Positions 53,302 to 62,289 of a stretch of DNA of 64,000 nucleotides are shown here, piece by piece. A model generated the notes under the pieces. The model had not been told where the DNA came from. It ran no database searches and was given only the letters and a program-made list of their open reading frames with translations. The position numbers and the translations under genes are program-made. Each line of letters starts with the position of its first letter. Positions within the stretch are counted from its first letter, which is position 1. Where the stretch lies: contig CAWGMO010000002.1 in assembly GCA_963823735.1 (NCBI GenBank), positions 1,984,001 to 2,048,000 of the forward strand, in the 5' to 3' direction. Origin of the DNA: Actinoallomurus sp963823735 (GTDB taxonomy: Bacteria; Actinomycetota; Actinomycetes; Streptosporangiales; Streptosporangiaceae).

Positions 53302-53535
53302 GTGACTGGAGCTCTAGCCCCAACCAAGCCGCTGACGGCCGCGGACCGTTGCGACCGCTGCGGCGCACAAGCCTATGTCCGCGCGGTCCTCGCGGGCGGC
53401 GGCGAGTTGCTGTTCTGTGCCCACCATGGCCGTAAGTACGGCGAAACCCTTCGTGCGGCGGGCGCGGAAATCCACGACGAGACCGACCGGCTGCTTGAGA
53501 CCCCTGCCACCGTTCAGAGCGAGGACGAGCGGTAG
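53302..53535 (+). CDS. Small Zn-ribbon-like protein (DUF7455-type)
   Basis: A 77-residue product starting at GTG after gaggaaggcgac: LTAADRCDRCGAQAYVRAVLAGGGELLFCAHHGRKYGETL. The CxxC...CxHH pattern suggests a bound zinc. This small protein commonly lies near hrdB in actinomycetes; function unknown. Confidence 0.8.
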   Translation: MTGALAPTKPLTAADRCDRCGAQAYVRAVLAGGGELLFCAHHGRKYGETLRAAGAEIHDETDRLLETPATVQSEDER

Positions 53536-53564
53536 GCCAGGCCAGCCGCGCAAGAACGATCGAA

Positions 53565-53602
53565 TGAGGCGGTGGGCGCCCTGCGGGGCGGCCACCGCCT
53601 CA
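53565..53602 (+). terminator. Hairpin after the Zn-ribbon gene
   Basis: TGAGGCGGTGG and CCACCGCCTCA form a perfect 11-bp stem around a GC-rich inner loop, 30 bases past the stop of the small gene and just before yaaA. No T tract follows. Confidence 0.6.
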
Positions 53603-53622
53603 GCCTTGCGACTGGGGGACCG

Positions 53623-54348
53623 ATGCTGATCCTGCTGCCGCCGTCGGAGGGCAAGGCCGGCCACGGCGACGGGCCACCGCTCGACCTGGGCACTCTCAGC
53701 CTTCCGGGGCTCACCCCGACGCGTGAGCGCGTCCTGGGCGCCCTGGAGGCCCTCTGCGCGGGTCCTGACGACCGTGTGCGCGCCACGCTGGGCCTCTCCC
53801 CCGGCCAGGCCGCCGAGGCCATCGCGCGCGACCGCGAGCTGCGGACCGCGCCCACGCTGCCGGCCGCGCGGCTCTACACCGGGGTGCTGTACGACAACCT
53901 CGACATCGCCACACTCGACCCCGAGCGCGCGAGCCGCTCACTGCTGATCTTCTCCGGGCTGTGGGGCGCGCTGCGGACCACCGACCGCGTCCCGCCGTAC
54001 CGGCTGGCCATGGGCGTGAAACTCCCCGGACTCGGCGCCCTGGCGTCCGTCTGGCGGCCCGCCCTCACCGCCTGCGCGCCGGCGTCGGAGCTGATCGTCG
54101 ACATGCGCTCGGCGCCGTACGCCGCCGCGTGGAAGCCGCCGGCCGTGCGGATCCGGGTGTTCCGCGAGCAGGACGGCAGGCGCACGGTCGTCAGCCACAT
54201 GGCCAAGGCGACCCGTGGCGTGATCGCCCGCTCGCTCCTGCTGAACGCCGCCGACCCGTCCGGCCCTGAGGAGCTCCTCAAGACGCTGAGGGACCTCGGG
54301 CACACAGCAGAGCTCAACGGCACCCATCTGGACGTCATCGCGCCCTGA
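53623..54348 (+). CDS. yaaA: YaaA family (UPF0246) peroxide stress protein
   Basis: A 241-residue product starting MLILLPPSEGKAG, with LYTGVLYDNLDIATLDPE, LLIFSGLWGALRTTDRVPPYRLAMGVKLPG and VVSHMAKATRGVIARSLL, all typical. E. coli YaaA limits free iron under H2O2 stress and binds DNA; role here by analogy. The ATG at 53623 gives the family N-terminus; the longer frame from 53572 is not supported. Confidence 0.88.
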   Translation: MLILLPPSEGKAGHGDGPPLDLGTLSLPGLTPTRERVLGALEALCAGPDDRVRATLGLSPGQAAEAIARDRELRTAPTLPAARLYTGVLYDNLDIATLDPERASRSLLIFSGLWGALRTTDRVPPYRLAMGVKLPGLGALASVWRPALTACAPASELIVDMRSAPYAAAWKPPAVRIRVFREQDGRRTVVSHMAKATRGVIARSLLLNAADPSGPEELLKTLRDLGHTAELNGTHLDVIAP

Positions 54349-54374
54349 GAGCGCTACAGAGGCCGTTACAACGC

Positions 54375-54412
54375 CGCGAGGCCCGGGCCGGTGTCCCGGC
54401 TCGGGCCTCGCG
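54375..54412. terminator. Bidirectional terminator between yaaA and the principal sigma gene
   Basis: CGCGAGGCCCG and CGGGCCTCGCG form a perfect 11-bp outer stem around an inner GC hairpin, located between two convergent genes. Confidence 0.75.
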
Positions 54413-54425
54413 ACGTGAGACGAAC

Positions 54426-56060
54426 TCAGTCGAGATAGTCGCGCAACACCTGCGAACGCGAGGGGTGGCGCAGCTTCGACATCGTCTTGGACTCGATCTG
54501 GCGGATCCGCTCGCGGGTGACGCCGTAGACCTTGCCGATCTCGTCAAGGGTCTTCGGCTGCCCGTCGGTGAGACCGAACCGCATGGACACCACGCCGGCC
54601 TCGCGCTCGCTCAGCGTGTCGAGCACCGAGTGCAACTGCTCCTGCAGCAGCGTGAAGCTGACCGCGTCGGCCGGCACGATCGCCTCGGAGTCCTCGATGA
54701 GGTCACCGAACTCGCTGTCGCCGTCCTCACCGAGCGGCGTGTGCAGCGAGATGGGCTCACGGCCGTACTTCTGGACCTCGACCACCTTCTCAGGCGTCAT
54801 GTCGAGTTCCTTGGCCAGCTCCTCCGGGGTCGGCTCGCGGCCGAGGTCCTGGAGCATCTGGCGCTGCACGCGGGCCAGCTTGTTGATGACCTCCACCATG
54901 TGGACCGGGATACGGATGGTCCGCGCCTGGTCGGCCATGGCGCGGGTGATCGCCTGCCGGATCCACCACGTGGCGTAGGTCGAGAACTTGTAGCCCTTGG
55001 TGTAGTCGAACTTCTCGACGGCGCGGATCAGACCGAGGTTGCCCTCCTGGATGAGGTCCAGGAACAGCATGCCGCGGCCGGTGTAGCGCTTGGCGAGCGA
55101 GACGACCAGACGGAGGTTGGCCTCGAGCAGGTGGTTCTTCGCCCGGCGGCCGTCCTCGGCGATCCATTCGAGATCGTCGAGCACCTGGAACTCCAGGGTG
55201 GTGCGCTCGAGGGCCAGCTTCTCCTCGGCGAACAGGCCGGCCTCGATGCGCTTCGCGAGCTCGACCTCCTGCTCGGCGTTGAGCAGCGGGACCTTGCCGA
55301 TCTGCTTGAGGTAGTCCTTGACCGGGTCGGCCGTCGCACCGGCGGCGGCGATCTGCTGCGCCGGGGCGTCCTCGTCGTCGTCGCCTATGACGAACGACTC
55401 GTCCTCGGAGGTCGGGCCCTTCTTCTCCGCCGCGGGGGCGGGAGCCTCCTCGGCCTCGGGCTCGGCCTCGGCCTCGGCGGGCGTCTCGGTCTCGTTGTCG
55501 TCGCCGGTCTCGAGGTCGCCGGTCTCCTCGACGTCTTCGAGTCCGTTGAGGTCGGCGTCGTCTAGATCGGTCACCTCGAGGTCGGCGTCGCCGACCTCGT
55601 CGGTCTCGTCGGCGTTCTTGGCGGACTTGCCGGCGGCCTGAGGTTCGGTCTTCTTCTTGGGGCCGGCCTTCTTCGGCTTGGCCGCGGTCTTCTTGGCGCG
55701 GGCGGGCTTCGCCTGCGCCTCGGTGTCGTCGTCGACGATCGCGGTCACCGAGTCCTGCTCTTTGGTGGCGGCGGTCGTCTTGGTCTTCTTGGTCGCGGGC
55801 GTCGCACGCTTGCTGCTGTTGCGCGCGCGCTTCGGCGCCGCGGAGTCGGCAGCGCTCACCATGACGGTCACACCCTCCTTGCTAAGACTCCGCAAGATGC
55901 TCGAGGCCTTCGACACGGGAATGTCGGCCTCCTCGAACGCACGGCGAACGTCGTCAGCTTCGAGGTAGCCCTGGGAACGTCCACGCTCGATCAATTGCCT
56001 GACAACGTGCTCGTGCAGCTCGGACGGCTTGGAGGTCGAACTCGCAGGCGACACAAACAC
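54426..56060 (-). CDS. hrdB: Principal RNA polymerase sigma factor (HrdB/SigA)
   Basis: A 544-residue primary sigma factor. Residues 1-235 hold region 1.1 and a long Lys/Ala- and Asp/Glu-rich linker (KKTAAKPKKAGPKKKTEP, EAEAEPEAEEAPAPAAEKK); then region 1.2 (DPVKDYLKQIGKVPLLNAEQEVELAKRIEAGL), 2 (YATWWIRQAITRAMADQARTIRIPVHM), 3 and 4 (GVTRERIRQIESKTMSKLRHPSRSQVLRDYLD). It directs housekeeping transcription. Context with the second topoisomerase pair matches Streptomyces. Confidence 0.97.
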   Translation of the reverse strand: MFVSPASSTSKPSELHEHVVRQLIERGRSQGYLEADDVRRAFEEADIPVSKASSILRSLSKEGVTVMVSAADSAAPKRARNSSKRATPATKKTKTTAATKEQDSVTAIVDDDTEAQAKPARAKKTAAKPKKAGPKKKTEPQAAGKSAKNADETDEVGDADLEVTDLDDADLNGLEDVEETGDLETGDDNETETPAEAEAEPEAEEAPAPAAEKKGPTSEDESFVIGDDDEDAPAQQIAAAGATADPVKDYLKQIGKVPLLNAEQEVELAKRIEAGLFAEEKLALERTTLEFQVLDDLEWIAEDGRRAKNHLLEANLRLVVSLAKRYTGRGMLFLDLIQEGNLGLIRAVEKFDYTKGYKFSTYATWWIRQAITRAMADQARTIRIPVHMVEVINKLARVQRQMLQDLGREPTPEELAKELDMTPEKVVEVQKYGREPISLHTPLGEDGDSEFGDLIEDSEAIVPADAVSFTLLQEQLHSVLDTLSEREAGVVSMRFGLTDGQPKTLDEIGKVYGVTRERIRQIESKTMSKLRHPSRSQVLRDYLD

Positions 56061-56252
56061 CTCTCGAACGAACGTGTTTCCTATGTTGACCCAGTGCTGT
56101 ATCGGACGTCGGCCCCGCAGAAGCTATGCGATGAGCAGCGTACCCCTGCTTCACTCTCGGTCTAGCATTCTGGCACGCTCGCCTATTCCGCGCGGTGGAC
56201 TCCGGCCCGGTGACCACCACCTTAGAGGGCACGGGGTGGTCCTTCGTACGTG

Positions 56253-58313
56253 CTACGCCGTCTTCGGCGGAACATGTAGGGCAAGTACGGTCACGTCATC
56301 ATCATGGTCGTACCCGGCGAGCATCCGATCCACCAGGAAGTCGACGAGTATCTCCGGATCAGCGAGCACCTCCGACGGAGCATCGGCGGCGATCGACACG
56401 ATCTCCTCCAGACCTGCGTCGAGTCCCCGCCTTCGGTTCTCGACCAGTCCATCGGAGTAGAAGACCACAGTGTTGCCGGGTGGCACGGAAAATCTCGTCT
56501 GATGACGCTGAGACGGCCACCCGAGCGGGGTGCCGGCCTCGGCGGTGCTGACCTGAGGTGGCCGATCCGGGAAAATCAGCAGCGGCGGCAGGTGACCTGC
56601 GTTACTGATGACGCCTTCGCCGGTGGCGGGGTCGATCACGGCGTACGCGAGCGTGGTGATCTGCTCCAGGCCCTCGGTGGCGGAGAACAGCCGGTCGAGG
56701 CCGGACAGCACCGCCGCCGGGCGCGGGTCGTTGAGCGCGAGGGCCCGCAGCGCGTTGCGCACGCGCCCCATGCCCGCCGCGGCCTTGACGCCCTTGCCCA
56801 TGACGTCGCCGATGGCGATCGCGACGCGGTCGTCCTGCAGCGGGAACGCGTCGTACCAGTCGCCGCCGACCTGCACGTGACGTGTCGCCGGGTGGTAGCG
56901 CGCGGCGAGCCGCATCGGCGGTAGCTGGGGCAGGCGGTCGGGCAGCAGGCTGCGCTGGAGCGCCTCCGCGGTCTTGTGCTCGCGCTCGAAGAGCGTGGCC
57001 CGCTCGACGGCGAGCGCGCACTGGCCGGCGAGCGCCTCGAGGAAGACCCTCTCCTCCTCGGTGATCTCACGCGGGCGCGTGAAGGAGAAGCGGAGGGCGC
57101 CGAGCGCGCGCCCGGCGGCCAGCAGCGGCAGGCCCACCCAGGCGCGCTCGTCCGTACGCTGGGCGAACGCGCCGATCTCGTCGCCGGAGATCTGGGCGCG
57201 CAGGCTGTCGGGGGTCTCGGCGAGGAACGGGCGGCGCTCGCGCACGGCGACGGACATCACGCTGGCGGCCTCGACCGCGATCTCCTCGCGCGCGGGGCCC
57301 GCGAGCTCGGGGATGCCGCCCGGCGTGATCGTGCGCAGGCGCACCTTGTCGTCGTCGAGCAGGGCCACCGCGGAGCGGTCGGCGCCGATCGCGGACCGGC
57401 CGACCTCGGTGATGACCGAGACGACCTGGTTGACGGTGAGCGCCTCGGCGAGCATGGAGGTGGCCTGCTGGAGCCTGGCCGTGCGCAGCGCGGCGGCGGA
57501 CAGCTGCTCGGTGAGCCGCCCGCGCATCTCCTCGGCCTCGCGCTTGCCGGTGACGTCGGTGTTGGCGCCGACCCACTCGACGATCTCGCCGTCGCGCCGG
57601 ATCGGCACCGCGCGCACGTCGTAGTTGCGGTAGCCGCCGGAGCGGGTGCGGATGCGGTAGGTGGCCTCGAAGATGCGGTCGCCGGTGACGCAGGCCTGCC
57701 AGGCGTCCTCGATGCGCGGGCGGTCCTCGGTGTGGACGGCGCCCAGCCAGCCCTCGGCGGCGTACTCCTCGTGCGTCTGGCCGGTGATCGCGCGCCACTC
57801 GGGCGCGTCGTCGACGACGCCGCCGGTGGGCAGGGTCACCCAGACGACCTGTGAGCTCGCCTCCACCAGGGAGCGGTAGCGCTCCTCCTTGCGGCGGATG
57901 GAGCTCTCGGCGAGTACACGGTCGGTGACGTCCACGACCACGAGCACGACCCCGGAGGGCAGGCCTTCGGCGGTGTGGGACGGGAACCAGGAGTACGCCC
58001 AGTGCCGGTCACCGATCTCCAGGTCGACGTCGAGGACCGGGCGGTCCTCCTCGGTGACCTTGCGGACGGTGGCCTCGACGAGCTCACCGATGTCACCGGC
58101 GATCGCCTCGGACGGGCGTTTGCCCTCCAGGTCGGCGACGGTGACGCCGTGGATGCGGGCCAGCATCTCGTTGGCCCGGCTGAATCGCAGGTCGGTGTCG
58201 AAGAGCGCGAACCCGATCGGAGCCTCCCGTAGCAACGTGGCGAACAGCGCCGAGTCCGACGCGTCGAGACCAGAGATCCGGGGATGGGGCACGGACGTAT
58301 CGGTGCTCACCAT
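56253..58313 (-). CDS. PAS-PAS-GAF SpoIIE-type serine phosphatase (PP2C)
   Basis: A 686-residue signalling phosphatase. PAS near residues 15-135 (APIGFALFDTDLRFSRANEMLARIHG), a second PAS near 145-270 (RIRTRSGGYRNYDVRAVPIRR plus WVGANTDVTGKREAEE), GAF near 290-440, and the PPM/SpoIIE domain to the end (VQVGGDWYDAFPLQDDRVAIAIGDVMGKGVKAA; VFYSDGLVENR). It has no kinase domain. Such proteins dephosphorylate anti-anti-sigma factors. ATG 58313 follows ggaggtgtcg. Upstream of hrdB on the same strand but with a 192-base gap. Confidence 0.92.
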   Translation of the reverse strand: MVSTDTSVPHPRISGLDASDSALFATLLREAPIGFALFDTDLRFSRANEMLARIHGVTVADLEGKRPSEAIAGDIGELVEATVRKVTEEDRPVLDVDLEIGDRHWAYSWFPSHTAEGLPSGVVLVVVDVTDRVLAESSIRRKEERYRSLVEASSQVVWVTLPTGGVVDDAPEWRAITGQTHEEYAAEGWLGAVHTEDRPRIEDAWQACVTGDRIFEATYRIRTRSGGYRNYDVRAVPIRRDGEIVEWVGANTDVTGKREAEEMRGRLTEQLSAAALRTARLQQATSMLAEALTVNQVVSVITEVGRSAIGADRSAVALLDDDKVRLRTITPGGIPELAGPAREEIAVEAASVMSVAVRERRPFLAETPDSLRAQISGDEIGAFAQRTDERAWVGLPLLAAGRALGALRFSFTRPREITEEERVFLEALAGQCALAVERATLFEREHKTAEALQRSLLPDRLPQLPPMRLAARYHPATRHVQVGGDWYDAFPLQDDRVAIAIGDVMGKGVKAAAGMGRVRNALRALALNDPRPAAVLSGLDRLFSATEGLEQITTLAYAVIDPATGEGVISNAGHLPPLLIFPDRPPQVSTAEAGTPLGWPSQRHQTRFSVPPGNTVVFYSDGLVENRRRGLDAGLEEIVSIAADAPSEVLADPEILVDFLVDRMLAGYDHDDDVTVLALHVPPKTA

Positions 58314-58488
58314 CGACACCTCCGTTGTGTGCCCAGCCTCGGCCCTACTGCGAGGTATTTCCGCATCACTATGGGTGAATGGGAGCAGGCTAGCGCTCCC
58401 GCCCTCCATCACAACACCGCTCGGAGTCAGGTTTTCATCATCTCGATGCTTCGCCGCCGACGGAAGTCCCGTTCGGCATCGTTATTCC

Positions 58489-58511
58489 CGGCCGTGCAAA
58501 GAACACGGCCG
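58489..58511. terminator. Hairpin of unclear role
   Basis: CGGCCGTG, seven bases, CACGGCCG: a perfect 8-bp stem in the 525-base gap between the phosphatase and the molybdoenzyme genes. It could be a terminator or a leader structure before the small frame at 58568. The rest of 58314-58567 shows nothing recognisable. Confidence 0.35.
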
Positions 58512-58567
58512 TATACACCCCCCTACCGGCCACGCGTCACCAGCCCGCGTATCCGGCAGGAGAGAAG

Positions 58568-58762
58568 ATGATAAGCGCCGGACGGTGTCCGATGGGCGAG
58601 ATCGCCGATCTCGGCGAGTCTCACACGTCGGACGTGGCCCGGTGTCCGGATCACCGGCGGGAACACGACATGCGGAACCGCACGCCGCGCCACCCGTATC
58701 GGCAATTCGAAATGGTCGGAACCACCACGCGCCCCACAGTCACCCATGGTGGTCACACGTAA
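58568..58762 (+). CDS. Possible small protein
   Basis: A 64-residue open frame (MISAGRCPMGEIADLGESH...) with a strong RBS (aggagagaag) directly before the ATG. Codon third positions are only moderately G/C-rich, and no family is recognised. It contains two Cys and several His. It might be real, as the RBS is good, or a relic. Confidence 0.35.
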   Translation: MISAGRCPMGEIADLGESHTSDVARCPDHRREHDMRNRTPRHPYRQFEMVGTTTRPTVTHGGHT

Positions 58763-58838
58763 CCGTGCGGGCACGAGATATGACGGTTCCCTGACATCAG
58801 GCCCTACCGCGTTACATGAAGACGCGAAGAGTGCTCGA

Positions 58839-59534
58839 ATGGTTTACGTGAGTGGTGATGGAACCCCGGTCGGACGCCGCGTCGTCTTCGGCATGCTCGG
58901 CCTCGGCGCGCTCGGCGTGGCGTTCGGGTCGCGCGTCCAGGGAGGCGTCGACCGTGCGCTGAGCCCGGTGACCTCGGGCATCGGCGGCATCGTGCCCGCG
59001 GTCGGCGGCTTCCGCTTCTACTCGGTGACCGGCTCGGTGAAGCACCTGACGCCGGCGAACTACACGCTCAAGGTCAGCGGCCTCGTCGAGCGCCCGCACA
59101 CCTACACGTTCGCGGAGTTGCAGGCCCTCCCCCAGACACGGCTGACCGAGACGTTCCACTGCGTCACCGGCTGGTCCGTCCCCGACGTCGCGTGGACGGG
59201 CGTCGCGCTGCCCGACCTGCTCAAGGCCGTCGGCGTGGGGCCCGGCACGAAGGCCGTGCGGTTCACCTCGTTCGACGGCGCGTACACCGAGGAGCTCACC
59301 CTGCAGCAGGCGCAGAACCGGGGCGTGATCATCGCGACGGGCATGCTCGGCAAGCCCGTCACCCACGAGCACGGCGGCCCGGTGCGGATGTACGTCTCCC
59401 AGATGTACGGCTACAAGTCGACCAAGTGGCTCGGCGGCATCGAGCTGGTCGACCGGGTCAGACGCGGCTACTGGGAGGTCCGCGGGTACGACGTGGACGC
59501 CTGGGTCGGACGCTCGAACGGCTACACCTCATGA
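58839..59534 (+). CDS. Molybdopterin-dependent oxidoreductase (YedY/MsrP or sulfite oxidase-like)
   Basis: A 231-residue protein. An N-terminal hydrophobic segment (RRVVFGMLGLGALGVAFGS) serves as signal or anchor. The oxidoreductase molybdopterin-binding domain shows FHCVTGWSVPDVAWTGVALPDLL, the Cys that ligates Mo, and MYGYKSTKWLGGIELVD. The next gene encodes a cytochrome b561-like membrane partner overlapping by four bases (ATGA), so electrons likely pass from quinol through the cytochrome to this enzyme, as in MsrP/MsrQ systems repairing methionine sulfoxide. Substrate unproved. Confidence 0.88.
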   Translation: MVYVSGDGTPVGRRVVFGMLGLGALGVAFGSRVQGGVDRALSPVTSGIGGIVPAVGGFRFYSVTGSVKHLTPANYTLKVSGLVERPHTYTFAELQALPQTRLTETFHCVTGWSVPDVAWTGVALPDLLKAVGVGPGTKAVRFTSFDGAYTEELTLQQAQNRGVIIATGMLGKPVTHEHGGPVRMYVSQMYGYKSTKWLGGIELVDRVRRGYWEVRGYDVDAWVGRSNGYTS

Positions 59535-59575
59535 GCCACACCCCCATGAGCCACACCCCCATGAGCCACACCCCC
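59531..59575 (+). repeat. Three tandem 15-base repeats (MSHTP x3)
   Basis: ATGAGCCACACCCCC occurs three times in a row at the start of the cytochrome gene and is followed by another ATG. Each unit offers an ATG, so copy changes would leave the frame intact. The first ATG overlaps the upstream stop codon. Confidence 0.9.
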
Positions 59576-60202
59576 ATGATCCGCTTCACCCGCGCCGTAC
59601 GCGGGGTGCACCACGCGACCGCCGTGCTGATGCTGATCTGCATGACGACGGCGCTGATGCTGTACGTCCCGGCGCTGGCCCAGGCCGTCGGGCGGCGCCA
59701 CCTCATCCGTACGATCCACGTCTACACCGGGTTCGCGCTGCCGGTGCCGATGCTGGCCGGCTGGGTCTTCCGCGCGTTCCGCGAGGACATGCGGCGGCTC
59801 AACCGCTTCAAGCCGGCCGACTGGGACTGGCTGCGCGGCAAGGACCGCCGCGCGACGGTCGGCGGGCGCGGCATCCACCCGGTCGGCAAGTTCAACGCGG
59901 GGCAGAAGCTGAACGCGGCCTTCAGCGGCGGCGCGATCCTCGTCATGCTCGGCACGGGCCTCGTGCTCGCCTACCCGGACCCGTGGCCGGACACCTTCCG
60001 CGGCGGCGCGACCTTCGTCCACGACTGGACGACTTTCGCGATCTTCGCCGTCGTGCTCGGCCATCTGTACTACGCACTACGCGACCGCGGCGCTCTGACC
60101 GGGGCTTTCCTGGGACATGTCCCGGAGTCGTGGGCCGCGCGCAACCATCCGGCATGGCTGGACGAGGAGCGCCCACCGGAGCGTGTCCCCGAGAAGTCTT
60201 GA
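59531..60202 (+). CDS. Cytochrome b561-like integral membrane protein
   Basis: A 223-residue protein: four TM segments with conserved His (VRGVHHATAVLMLICMTTALM; RTIHVYTGFALPVPMLAGWVF; FVHDWTTFAIFAVVLGHLYYAL). The N-terminus is three copies of MSHTP encoded by three exact 15-base repeats. It is translationally coupled to the molybdoenzyme gene and is likely its membrane electron donor or anchor. Confidence 0.85.
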   Translation: MSHTPMSHTPMSHTPMIRFTRAVRGVHHATAVLMLICMTTALMLYVPALAQAVGRRHLIRTIHVYTGFALPVPMLAGWVFRAFREDMRRLNRFKPADWDWLRGKDRRATVGGRGIHPVGKFNAGQKLNAAFSGGAILVMLGTGLVLAYPDPWPDTFRGGATFVHDWTTFAIFAVVLGHLYYALRDRGALTGAFLGHVPESWAARNHPAWLDEERPPERVPEKS

Positions 60203-60273
60203 CACCCGGTCCCGAATTCCCGAGATTGAGCGCGAAGCGGCTGGACCATGGCGCCTGGCGGGAGGTTGCCCTG

Positions 60274-60525
60274 ATGACTCCGACGCGACTGATGTGGCGG
60301 GTCGATATCCCCGACACGATGATGAAGCGGCTGTGCGGTGACTTCACCGCGCTCTCTCCTCAAGCGGTGGCGCGGTGCGTGCGCGACGTACGGCGGCGCG
60401 GCCGGCACCTCGGACTGGATCTCAGTCCGGGGCTCGTCGAGCTCGTCGCGCGCGAGCACCTGCAGTCGATGGTGAAATCCGAACCACCCTCGGCGCGCCG
60501 GACCGAACGCTCCGCGGGCGAGTAG
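60274..60525 (+). CDS. Small hypothetical protein
   Basis: An 83-residue basic, helical protein (VARCVRDVRRRGRHLGLDLSPGLVELVAREHLQSMVKSEPP). The ATG follows ggaggttgccctg. Not recognised; the arginine-rich helix could bind nucleic acid, but that is speculation. Confidence 0.65.
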   Translation: MTPTRLMWRVDIPDTMMKRLCGDFTALSPQAVARCVRDVRRRGRHLGLDLSPGLVELVAREHLQSMVKSEPPSARRTERSAGE

Positions 60526-60596
60526 GCTGAGTGGCCGGACACTGAACGGTTCTTCCCCGCGGCGCGTGCTCACAGCGCACGCCCGGGGGACGTCAA

Positions 60597-60710
60597 ATGC
60601 GAAAAGGTAGCCCCGTGAGCGACCTGCGCGAGCCGCTGGGCCCGCGAGCCCCGCGGATGCCGCTTCGCGCGGCACACTGGACGCCGCACGCCGGAAAGGT
60701 CACCGGATGA
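60597..60710 (+). CDS. Tiny ORF 1 upstream of the 496-residue protein
   Basis: A 37-residue frame starting MRKGSPVSDLREPLGPRAPR with gggggacgtcaa before the ATG. Its stop overlaps the next start (ATGA). Codon third positions are mostly G/C. It could be a real small protein or a leader peptide controlling downstream translation. Confidence 0.4.
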   Translation: MRKGSPVSDLREPLGPRAPRMPLRAAHWTPHAGKVTG

Positions 60711-60772
60711 CCGACCCCGGCGACGGGCCACCCCCGGTCGAAGGTGCGCCATCGCGCGTGGAGGCTGCATGA
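60707..60772 (+). CDS. Tiny ORF 2 upstream of the 496-residue protein
   Basis: A 21-residue frame (MTDPGDGPPPVEGAPSRVEA) whose start overlaps the stop of tiny ORF 1 and whose stop overlaps the start of the large gene (ATGA both times). Its end contains gtggaggctgc, which acts as the RBS for the large gene. It may be a coupling peptide. Confidence 0.4.
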   Translation: MTDPGDGPPPVEGAPSRVEAA

Positions 60773-62259
60773 CAGGGCGACGCCCACCGCCTCCGGACGC
60801 CGTCTTCGTCGAAATGCTCCGCGCCGCTCGCGAGCTCCTCGCCGTTCGCAGCCCCCTGGACGCCGAGCTCATCGTCAGCGAGATGCTCGGCACCTGGTGG
60901 GGTAAGCGCCTCGCGCACGCCGACGTCGAGCAGCTCGTCGGCGAGGCGCTCGTCGAGCACGCCGCCCAGGCGCGTACGCCCGCGGCGCTCGCGCTGCTCA
61001 CCGGCATCGCCTACCTCGGCACGCCGCGCCAGTCCATCAAGGCGGAGAAGGCCGCGCTGCGGCTCACGATCGCCGGCGTCGCGCGGCCCGGGTGGGCGGA
61101 CCGCGTCGGCACGGTGGCCGCCGGGGAGTGCTACGTCTCGCGCGACGTGTACGGCGACCAGGACTCCATCGTGTGCACGTACACCTACGACGGCGACGAG
61201 CACCACGCGCTGGTCATCGTGATCGACCACAACGAGCGCGGCATGGTGATCGACGCCTGGGTGTCCTCGCAGGTGGAGAAGTTGCTCGGCTACTGCAGGC
61301 AGGAGGCCGAGGAGAACCCCCTGATGCGGTTCGAGGAGCTCGCGCCGGCCCGCGCGCGTGCGCTGGTCGAGTCGGCGCTGGCCGTCACCGACGACATGGA
61401 CGACCCGCCCGTCAAGGACACCTTCGGCAACTACCACGCGTTCGTACGCGCCCGGCTCCGCGCGCTGCCGCCGGGCGGCGTGCGGCCGGCGTCGCCGGTG
61501 TACAGCCGTGACCGGCGCGCGACGATCGCGGCGCAGTTCCTCGCGTCGGACGAGGCCGAGGGCCTGTCGGACCGCGGCGCCGCGAGCCGGTGCGTCGACC
61601 GCATCATCGACTACGGCTGCGACAACGACTTCGGGCGCCCGCTGCGGGTCAGCCCGGTCAAGTGCGAGACGTTCCTGCTGCACTGGCTGCCGCGCAAGGT
61701 GATGCTCAGCCCCGGCGAGCAGGAGGCGATGCCGCACGTGCTGGCCGCGTGGGTGCGGTGGGCGAGCGGCCGTACGAGCCTGCACGAGGACGGCGTCCGG
61801 CAGACCCTCGACAAGGTCTGGTACATCACGGGCCGGTTCGCCGAGGCGTACCGCGACCCGACGACGTTCGGCCTCGACCGCGAGCTGGTCGAGCGGCTGC
61901 TGCCCGACGGCGACCTGGAGGCGCTGGCGCGCCGCGCGTTCGCGTTCCCCTTCCTGACCGGCGGGAACGCCGACATCGACCTCAGCGCGCTGAACCCCTC
62001 CGACGAGGCCGACCGGCGCCGGCTGGTGGAGTTCGAGCATCCGCAGTCCGATCCCGCGCACCTGGAGGCGCACCTGCGCTTCGCGGCGCGGCTGTGGGAC
62101 GGCGATCCGCCGCAGCTTTGGACGATCACCGAGCACCTTCTCGACCGCGGGCACGACCGGCACGACATCATCCACCGGCTGATCGCGGTGCTGGACGAAG
62201 TGGGCGACGATCCGAGGATTCTGCGGGCCGCCCTGCAATCTCTGCGCGACGACGCCTGA
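60769..62259 (+). CDS. Uncharacterised 496-residue protein
   Basis: A soluble, mainly helical protein. Visible features: LRLTIAGVARPGWADRVGTVAAGECYVSRD, ALVIVIDHNERGMVIDAWVS, and a C-terminal segment HLRFAARLWDGDPPQLWTITEHLLDRGHDRHDIIHRL that resembles DUF1841-like repeats. No catalytic motif or TM segment is recognised. It is common in actinomycetes as far as I can judge, but its function is unknown to me. It starts with an ATGA overlap to a tiny ORF. Confidence 0.75.
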   Translation: MTGRRPPPPDAVFVEMLRAARELLAVRSPLDAELIVSEMLGTWWGKRLAHADVEQLVGEALVEHAAQARTPAALALLTGIAYLGTPRQSIKAEKAALRLTIAGVARPGWADRVGTVAAGECYVSRDVYGDQDSIVCTYTYDGDEHHALVIVIDHNERGMVIDAWVSSQVEKLLGYCRQEAEENPLMRFEELAPARARALVESALAVTDDMDDPPVKDTFGNYHAFVRARLRALPPGGVRPASPVYSRDRRATIAAQFLASDEAEGLSDRGAASRCVDRIIDYGCDNDFGRPLRVSPVKCETFLLHWLPRKVMLSPGEQEAMPHVLAAWVRWASGRTSLHEDGVRQTLDKVWYITGRFAEAYRDPTTFGLDRELVERLLPDGDLEALARRAFAFPFLTGGNADIDLSALNPSDEADRRRLVEFEHPQSDPAHLEAHLRFAARLWDGDPPQLWTITEHLLDRGHDRHDIIHRLIAVLDEVGDDPRILRAALQSLRDDA

Positions 62260-62289
62260 ACATCCGCGCTGAGCTGGGGTATCGTAATC

